A DNA stretch of 5,769 nucleotides from Clostridiales bacterium (GTDB lineage Bacteria; Bacillota; Clostridia; Lachnospirales; CAG-274): contig JAJQBF010000160.1 in NCBI GenBank assembly GCA_021203425.1, positions 1,383 through 7,151 on the forward strand, read 5' to 3'. Each line of letters opens with the position of its first letter. Position 1 is the stretch's first letter. A program made the position numbers and the translations under genes. Positions 3,401 to 5,769 of this stretch are shown in pieces. The notes beneath the pieces are model-generated. The model was not told where the DNA came from. It ran no database searches and was given only the letters and a program-made list of their open reading frames with translations.

Positions 3401-5687
3401 TGATGGCGACCCTGAGGATTATCCCGGAAATGACTGTGGTATAATATATGACCCGTCGGGCTATGTTTATGAGGCTGTTCCTTCAAACCGTATTGAAGGT
3501 GTTACGGTTTCGGCTTATTATCTTACAGATGATGGTGAAATTACTTTCTGGGACGCTTCCGAATATGACCAAACAAATCCCCTTACAACCGATTCCGGCG
3601 GTACATATGCTTGGGATGTTCCCGAAGGAAACTGGATTGTAAAATTTACAAAAGACGGCTATTATGACACCGACAGTTCGGAGGTTGAAGATGCCGTTGA
3701 GGGCTGGCTGCCTGTTCCGCCGCCTCAGACAGAGGTAAACGTAGGAATGGTGTCAAAATCAGCCCCCGAAATTGAAAGCATAAATGTATTTACAACCGAT
3801 GCAGAGATTACTTTTTCACAATATATGCAGATAGACAGTGTAAGTACATCTAACATCAGCTTTACAATTAACGGAACAACCGTTTCGGGAACTATTACAC
3901 CTATGAACGCCGAATATAACTATGAGGGAACAGTACAGTACGCAAGTATGTTCCTGTTTACTCCCGATGAAAATATGAGCGGCGAAGTAACCGTATCTGT
4001 AGGCGAAGCTGTAAACTATGCCGGTACGGCAATGGATAGCTATTACACAGTAACAAAAACTGCCATAGCTAAACCACAAAGCATAGAAGCAGCCGAAACA
4101 ACAGAGGTTACATTTAATTCCGGCGCACTTATCGAAGTAAGCGTTTTGCCGGCCGAAGCAGGAGCAAACAAAACTCTGACAGCTGTTTCATCTTCACCGA
4201 GTATTGTCAGCGTAGTAAATTCTGCAGTGACAACAGACAGTGAAGGCAAGGCAAATATAATGGTAAACGGAAATCTTCTGGGAACGGGCGTTATTACAAT
4301 TTCTCTTGAGGGAACATCTCTCAGCTTATCTGTTGATGCAGTTGTGGGAGAAGTAGCCGACAGCAGCAATAAATGCGCTAAGGTTACAGCAAGCATTGCA
4401 AGCGGTACGGCTGTAGAAAAGGGAACACAGGTTACTCTTTCAACAGACACCGACGGCGCCGTAATTTATTATACGACAAACGGCACCTGTCCTTACTATG
4501 CCAATGCAGCAGACAAATATACATATACCGAGCCTATAACCATAGATGAATATACTTTTATAATCGCCTATGCCGCAAAGGACGGATATGAAAACAGCAA
4601 TACAGCAGGTTTTGTTTATACTGTAATCGGTTCAGACACAACTGAAACAACAACAGAGATTTCAACGGAGACTTCGACAGAGGAATCTACAGAAGCATCA
4701 ACTGAAACTTCGACTGAGGAATCTACAGAAACATCAACCGAAACTTCGACTGAGGAATCTACAGAAACATCAACTGAAACTTCGACTGGGGAATCTACAG
4801 AAATATCAACCGAAACTTCTACAGAAACAACTACTAAGGTTTCCGAAACCTCTACGGAAACAACTACAGCTACTACGGAAGCTACAACAGAAACCACAAC
4901 AAAAACAACTTCGTCTTCAAGCAGCTCCGGCGGCGGTGGCGGAGGAGGTTCTTCAAGCACCTGTACAATTAAGCTTGTACCGAATAACGGTGTTAATTCT
5001 TCAACAAAATATGTAAAGAAGAACAGCACTCTTGCCGAACCCGATACTCCTGTTTATGACGGATATACATTCACAGGCTGGTATACCGATTCGGATTGTA
5101 CAACTCTTTATGACTTTTCAACTAAAGTAACCTCAAGCTTTACGCTTTACGGCGGCTGGAAAGTAAGCGGTGAAGATGAATCTGAGGACACCGAAACAGA
5201 AGCTAAAGAGGAAACTAAGGAAGAAGAATCTCAGACCGAAACAAAAGAATCTGTTATTGAGAAAATTGTTAAGGTTGTTATAGGAAGTACAGTTGTTGCT
5301 GTTGAAACAGACGGAAAAGAAAGCAAGTATACAATGGATACTGCTCCTTACATTCAGTCTGAAAGCAGTTCAACACTTGTTCCTCTGAGATTTGTTGCCG
5401 TTGCAGTTTACGGCGATGAGGTTGACGATGCTGACAGCAGCGATATTGTAGCTTGGGATTCAGCCACAAAGACCGTTTCAATCACTGTAGGCAATGATTT
5501 AATTTCATTTACTGCCGGAAGCGAGTATATGAGCGTAAACGGCAAAGATGTTCTTATGTCAAATGGCGTCAAAGCCGAAATCACAGACGGAAGAATGTTT
5601 ATCCCGTTCAGAGCTTTAGGTGAAGCCCTCGGAGTTGAAGTTGACTGGGACAGCACAGCAAAAACAGCAATTTATACAACTGAATAA
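417..5687 (+). CDS. Giant Ig-like/stalk-domain surface protein, 3' portion (1756 aa)
   Basis: This open frame encodes a modular, beta-rich, acidic, Thr/Ser-rich protein typical of clostridial extracellular adhesins or wall-associated proteins. Order: CnaB-like (41-132), Ig-like (466-541), helical module (853-989), DPSGYVYE/WLPVPPPQ domain (1009-1114), SbsA-type Ig (1116-1217), further Ig-like (1219-1310), chitobiase-C-terminal-like (1322-1403), Thr/Ser/Glu stalk (about 1407-1498), InlB B-repeat (1516-1582) and copper amine oxidase N-terminal-type stalk domain (1614-1756). There are no catalytic motifs, LPXTG, SLH repeats, dockerin or transmembrane segment. The GTG at 417 is only the first accepted start codon after the amber stop: no Shine-Dalgarno precedes it, no signal peptide follows, and it falls inside a domain. 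The frame continues upstream to the LRR part. I regard it as the downstream part of a broken gene; I do not recognise a named family member. Stop is TAA. Confidence 0.8.
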   Translation: MEENKTYDYEIVLSGSASFEYYTPESGALSPGETLTVTLKSVSQITISGSAADENGNVPSDLTVQAVQISNGYSKTITVETDENGAFSFEVANVTTVVNISADTYYTASKTAVSISIDLETVDLGTIILQSLPENRITLYAYETAAAFEDAENVVTNNITSFDDINFTITNVSTGAAVSDFEVQYPYIIIGDSSVTGGSAIEITATSEGRSTETVSLTLDSAVSGSGSMYFTENGKFFTDSITAINGMYAMVFDQSGSLVKRYIPASSSFVSDSMNDGTYAVVFLEKNSYLNSVSTLSKLADYGLVEGTDYAAESVEISGGIISKISNVSVPVFDVSKLCYTVSDNTGVSINKNDIVTGNLALVRAEYEIDSKYSASNESIIVEIPEGIDIVENNVFIDNKIASYTLSNGILTIPTNSASSAVVRFYISAYEAGEYDLDVSLSLTCDGDNVTKPLGTARLAATALTMTVPKYTNSETITVSGKAVENSTITVYDGNDAAGITTANAAGNWQLSFDLINAYNHSNHLIYAKVDSYLSEITSQYYLTEYYEEYTGVSKVTMINTAHTGSSSKTVEYETAFDFKNPSQTAKLYRFWPSYPTFTFKIELDKTVSSDRNIVLYVYTSDGGAVELDAVYDSSSDCWIASGDFKTGALPVNVGVDTDNYANDYIISCEDIGAMFNKYAYETEDDDFTYAELVDSNQGLYVYGGEMFTFKSGCEYTDEISEEFDWFEVPLDNGEYVYAASESYDDGYFCAVAVKTGYAKEISGFAEIMNNTSSESTGEYAVFYEYASYNYEETEEVEESALSSADLSVEEVYNIALVKEAVESGAAVTAELADTIEISNADLADDDDYGSGAIQDGIDALGEAVDQLKDYAQDQLDDALGLAIRCLRIRADRVIKNGSVQQETGEVAKNMLKDLEKTYQKANDTMDRVSNLAGLAGHASNNCAVNTGLNRVSTLTDIMKLGVIPAGAAAILNSAGRLLTQAENSAGLSHSCGGDGDPEDYPGNDCGIIYDPSGYVYEAVPSNRIEGVTVSAYYLTDDGEITFWDASEYDQTNPLTTDSGGTYAWDVPEGNWIVKFTKDGYYDTDSSEVEDAVEGWLPVPPPQTEVNVGMVSKSAPEIESINVFTTDAEITFSQYMQIDSVSTSNISFTINGTTVSGTITPMNAEYNYEGTVQYASMFLFTPDENMSGEVTVSVGEAVNYAGTAMDSYYTVTKTAIAKPQSIEAAETTEVTFNSGALIEVSVLPAEAGANKTLTAVSSSPSIVSVVNSAVTTDSEGKANIMVNGNLLGTGVITISLEGTSLSLSVDAVVGEVADSSNKCAKVTASIASGTAVEKGTQVTLSTDTDGAVIYYTTNGTCPYYANAADKYTYTEPITIDEYTFIIAYAAKDGYENSNTAGFVYTVIGSDTTETTTEISTETSTEESTEASTETSTEESTETSTETSTEESTETSTETSTGESTEISTETSTETTTKVSETSTETTTATTEATTETTTKTTSSSSSSGGGGGGGSSSTCTIKLVPNNGVNSSTKYVKKNSTLAEPDTPVYDGYTFTGWYTDSDCTTLYDFSTKVTSSFTLYGGWKVSGEDESEDTETEAKEETKEEESQTETKESVIEKIVKVVIGSTVVAVETDGKESKYTMDTAPYIQSESSSTLVPLRFVAVAVYGDEVDDADSSDIVAWDSATKTVSITVGNDLISFTAGSEYMSVNGKDVLMSNGVKAEITDGRMFIPFRALGEALGVEVDWDSTAKTAIYTTE
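537..812 (+). other. CnaB/carboxypeptidase-regulatory-like domain (residues 41-132)
   Basis: Residues 41-132 read I-T-I-S-G-S-A-A-D-E-N-G-N-V, then K-T-I-T-V-E-T-D-E-N-G-A-F-S-F, then a final V-D-L-G-T-I-I-L strand. The G-x-A-x-D-x-N-G start, the T-D-x-N-G-x-F-S-F turn and the D-L-G-x-I-x-L end are the usual signature of prealbumin-like carboxypeptidase regulatory or CnaB beta-sandwich domains in surface proteins. It is a structural spacer or binding module; no isopeptide-forming residues were assigned. Confidence 0.6.
813..1811 (+). other. Beta-rich region with no assigned domain (residues 133-465)
   Basis: Residues 133-465 are Ser/Thr/Val/Ile-rich and look like alternating beta strands, without a motif I can tie to a family. 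Two sub-blocks are visible: about 133-320, where aromatic turns alternate with charged loops, and about 360-465, which contains the phrases V-E-I-P-E-G-I-D-I-V and Y-I-S-A-Y-E-A-G-E-Y and resembles the Ig-like or DUF11-type repeats of other surface proteins. Function is unknown. Confidence 0.4.
1812..2040 (+). other. Bacterial Ig-like domain (residues 466-541)
   Basis: Residues 466-541 contain E-T-I-T-V-S-G-K-A-V-E-N-S-T-I-T-V-Y-D-G, then A-N-A-A-G-N-W-Q-L-S-F. The 'SG.a..ns.v.vyd' strand followed by 'G.W.l.f' matches the bacterial Ig-like repeats (Big_6-like) found in tandem in exported adhesins. Only one copy is seen. It probably acts as a rigid spacer. Confidence 0.6.
2973..3383 (+). other. 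Helical module, coiled-coil-like (residues 853-989)
   Basis: Residues 853-989 stand out as the only clearly alpha-helical part of a beta-rich protein. They start I-Q-D-G-I-D-A-L-G-E-A-V-D-Q-L, continue through L-A-I-R-C-L-R-I-R-A-D and a K-N-M-L-K-D-L-E-K-T-Y-Q-K helix, and end with an Ala/Gly/Leu-rich segment around I-P-A-G-A-A-A-I-L-N. It carries Lys and Arg that are rare elsewhere. Cys887 and Cys944 are inside it, and Cys993 and Cys1007 follow directly, so disulfides are possible. The hydrophobic Ala-rich part is too short and polar for a membrane helix. I do not recognise the family. Confidence 0.55.
3441..3758 (+). other. DPSGYVYEAVPSNR / WLPVPPPQ beta-sandwich domain (residues 1009-1114)
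   Basis: The domain opens with D-P-S-G-Y-V-Y-E-A-V-P-S-N-R (P1013 to about R1025), followed by I-E-G-V-T-V-S-A-Y-Y. It has W1045-D-A-S-E-Y-D-Q-T-N-P-L, the T-D-S-G-G-T-Y-A-W1066-D-V-P-E-G-N-W strand pair, and closes with W1097-L-P-V-P-P-P-Q. From memory this signature recurs in large surface proteins of Firmicutes and some other phyla, and its fold should be a carboxypeptidase-regulatory or SdrD B-like sandwich, inferred from the G-V-T-V-x-A-Y-Y and G-x-Y-x-W-D-V-P patterns. It has no known enzyme activity. The SbsA-type Ig domain follows immediately, as is usual for this pairing. Confidence 0.7.
3762..4067 (+). other. SbsA-type Ig-like domain (residues 1116-1217)
   Basis: Residues 1116-1217 start A-P-E-I-E-S-I-N-V and contain A-E-I-T-F-S-Q-Y-M, I-S-F-T-I-N-G-T-T-V-S-G-T-I-T-P, a F-T-P-D-E-N-M-S-G strand-turn and V-S-V-G-E-A-V-N-Y-A-G-T-A-M. 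The 'i.i.FS..m', 'F.P...l' and 'v...v.d..G..m' pattern is that of the SbsA Ig-like (Big_5) family found in S-layer and surface proteins. The G-T-A-M end of this pattern is clear. Confidence 0.65.
4071..4346 (+). other. Bacterial Ig-like domain (residues 1219-1310)
   Basis: Residues 1219-1310 (K-P-Q-S-I-E-A-A-E onward) contain L-I-E-V-S-V-L-P-A-E-A-G-A-N-K, S-S-P-S-I-V-S-V-V-N-S, T-D-S-E-G-K-A-N-I-M-V-N and I-S-L-E-G-T-S-L-S-L-S-V. The V-L-P start, 'S..P.ivsV' turn and 'T...G.A.I.v' pattern are those of Big_1/Big_2 invasin or intimin-like domains. It is probably a spacer in the projecting stalk. Confidence 0.62.
4380..4625 (+). other. Chitobiase/beta-hexosaminidase C-terminal-like domain (residues 1322-1403)
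   Basis: Residues 1322-1403 contain G-T-Q-V-T-L-S-T-D-T-D-G-A-V-I-Y-Y-T-T-N-G-T-C-P and then E-P-I-T-I-D-E-Y-T-F-I-I-A-Y-A-A-K-D-G-Y. The strand 'V.L.td..ga.IyYTtdGs.P' followed by 'I.y.gpI.i.....i.A.a.k.G' is the signature of the CHB_HEX_C_1 (Fn3-like) family. The Cys-Pro after T-N-G-T and a short loop before E-P-I are variants I have seen in clostridial copies. It is non-catalytic and usually sits near carbohydrate-binding or wall-associated modules. Confidence 0.78.
4635..4910 (+). other. Thr/Ser/Glu-rich extended stalk (residues 1407-1498)
   Basis: Residues 1407-1498 are almost only Thr, Ser and Glu, in phrases such as T-S-T-E-E-S-T-E. Such low-complexity, strongly acidic segments stay extended and in surface proteins hold outer domains away from the wall; some are O-glycosylated. 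Its core is a 36-bp tandem repeat given separately. The second half loses the repeat and becomes Thr-rich (T-E-T-T-T-x). Confidence 0.85.
4671..4814 (+). repeat. Four tandem 36-bp in-frame repeats (12 aa each)
   Basis: Units start at 4671, 4707, 4743 and 4779; a degenerate continuation starts at 4815. Each encodes T-S-T-E-E-S-T-E-T-S-T-E or a close variant. Units 2 and 3 differ by a synonymous change in the last Thr codon. Unit 4 has GGG for GAG (Glu to Gly) and ATA for ACA (Thr to Ile). Copy-number change would keep the reading frame and only change stalk length. Confidence 0.9.
4911..4961 (+). other. Ser6-Gly7 linker
   Basis: Six Ser codons (residues 1499-1504) precede seven Gly codons (1505-1511), followed by S-S-S-T and then Cys1516. 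Four different Ser codons and three Gly codons are mixed, so this is a maintained flexible hinge rather than a simple codon expansion. It separates the acidic stalk from the InlB B-repeat. Confidence 0.85.
4962..5162 (+). other. InlB B-repeat / Listeria-Bacteroides repeat (residues 1516-1582)
   Basis: Residues 1516-1582 follow the family pattern of a first strand (C-T-I-K-L-V-P-N-N-G), then K-K-N-S-T-L-A-E-P-D-T-P, Y-D-G-Y-T-F-T-G-W-Y-T-D-S-D-C, Y-D-F-S-T-K-V-T-S-S-F-T-L-Y-G-G-W. The 'p.....GY.F.GWYtd.......ydF...vt....lya.W' signature is unmistakable. It is a single copy of a small ubiquitin-like beta-grasp unit used in tandem in many Firmicutes surface proteins. An acidic spacer (1583-1613) follows. 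Confidence 0.9.
5256..5687 (+). other. Copper amine oxidase N-terminal-type stalk domain (residues 1614-1756)
   Basis: Two half-repeats are visible. The first has V-P-L-R-F-V-A-V-A (P1656) and ends in I-V-A-W-D-S-A-T-K-T-V-S-I. The second has M-F-I-P-F-R-A-L-G-E-A-L-G (P1730) and V-D-W-D-S-T-A-K-T-A (W1744). The 'vPlRf.aealG..v.Wd....tv.i' motif marks the Cu_amine_oxidN1 family, which despite its name has no oxidase activity here. It is frequent as a terminal module on exported clostridial proteins, and wall association is often assumed for it. The first half carries an acidic insert (D-E-V-D-D-A-D-S-S-D). The gene stops a few residues after the second half, so the C-terminus is intact. Confidence 0.9.
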
Positions 5688-5769
5688 TCAGTATAATGTG
5701 AGATTGATGTTGAATATGAATGTTAATCTCCTATAAGTGATAAAACGGGAATAGAAACAGATTTAATAC
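5688..5769 (+). other. 3' flank, no gene seen
   Basis: Between the stop codon and the window end no coding start or RNA gene is visible. The only structure is the hairpin at 5700-5730. A TATAAT hexamer at 5692-5697 has no credible -35 partner, so I do not call a promoter. Confidence 0.5.
5700..5730 (+). terminator. Candidate 3'-end hairpin, no T-tract
   Basis: GAGATTGATGTT (5700-5711) can pair with AATGTTAATCTC (5719-5730) as a 12-bp stem, nine Watson-Crick and three G-U pairs, with a 7-base loop. It begins 12 bases after the stop codon, a usual place for a terminator or an mRNA-stabilising hairpin. It is AU-rich and followed by CTATAAG rather than a U-run, so it is a weak terminator candidate at best. 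Confidence 0.35.

Larger units (their letters stand above)
1..5687 (+). pseudogene. Interrupted giant multidomain surface protein (BspA-type LRR + Ig-like + stalk), 5' end outside window
   Basis: I read the whole window as one broken gene. The leucine-rich repeats at 1-142 are in frame 1, and after a 5-bp tandem duplication (143-152) the same repeat pattern continues in frame 3, which is also the frame of the long open stretch ending at 5687. Deleting one duplicate copy leaves 5682 bases (1894 codons) in one frame with a single internal stop, TAG at 363-365. The predicted product would be an exported, modular adhesin-like protein with N-terminal LRRs and a C-terminal stalk domain. The signal peptide and true start must lie upstream of the window. 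The remaining 5.3 kb has no further lesion, so inactivation, if real, is recent. Alternatives are phase variation, stop readthrough, or sequencing error at one or both sites. The composite reading is seen directly; the biological status is inference. Confidence 0.72.

Noticed and set aside
4043..4450. A 135-residue - strand open frame
   Set aside because: It is antisense to two well-supported Ig-like domains and the start of the chitobiase-like domain, with no ribosome-binding context I can support.
4911..4961. Ser/Gly run as a phase-variable homopolymer tract
   Set aside because: The codons are mixed, so there is no long mononucleotide run; slippage potential is low.
4616..5029. A 137-residue - strand open frame with Val/Ser/Asp repeats and a run of prolines
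   Set aside because: It is the antisense of the Thr/Ser/Glu repeat and Gly linker; the repeats are explained by the 36-bp units on the + strand.
5692..5697. TATAAT resembling a -10 promoter element
   Set aside because: No acceptable -35 hexamer lies 16-18 bases upstream and no gene start follows before the window ends.

Overview
The window holds the 3' part of one very long gene for a multidomain, probably cell-surface, protein, read entirely on the + strand. The domain set points to an uncultured gut- or rumen-type member of the Clostridia (Firmicutes): BspA-type leucine-rich repeats, tandem Ig-like and CnaB-like modules, an InlB B-repeat (Listeria-Bacteroides type), a Thr/Ser/Glu stalk and a C-terminal 'copper amine oxidase N-terminal' stalk domain. 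This taxonomic placement is inference from domain content and moderate GC only. No RNA gene, mobile element or CRISPR array is visible, and I see no credible gene on the - strand.

Layout. Bases 1-212 encode three 23-residue BspA-type leucine-rich repeats and the C-terminal cap follows; the true start of the gene lies upstream of the window. Two lesions then break the frame. A 5-bp tandem duplication (CCACA twice, 143-152) shifts the frame and causes a stop at 166-168. An amber codon at 363-365 interrupts the restored frame, probably where a tryptophan (TGG) used to be. From 366 to the TAA at 5685-5687 the same frame is open. The longest track that begins with an accepted start codon runs from a GTG at 417, giving 1756 residues, but that start has no ribosome-binding site and no signal peptide. 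Removing one CCACA copy puts 1-5687 into one frame (1894 codons) with the amber as the only internal stop.

Domain order in the 1756-residue part: CnaB/carboxypeptidase-regulatory-like domain (about 41-132), a long beta-rich unassigned stretch, an Ig-like domain (466-541), an acidic aromatic-rich stretch (about 550-850), a helical module (853-989), a conserved DPSGYVYE / WLPVPPPQ domain (1009-1114), an SbsA-type Ig-like domain (1116-1217), another bacterial Ig-like domain (1219-1310), a chitobiase-C-terminal-like domain (1322-1403), a Thr/Ser/Glu stalk with four 36-bp tandem repeats, a Ser/Gly linker, an InlB B-repeat (1516-1582), an acidic spacer and the terminal stalk domain (1614-1756).

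The main point of interest is the state of the gene: a giant, otherwise intact surface-protein frame with two closely spaced lesions separating the LRR part from the rest. Recent pseudogenisation, population-level on/off variation, or sequence or assembly error remain possible. After the stop codon there is only an 82-base tail with one 12-bp hairpin.
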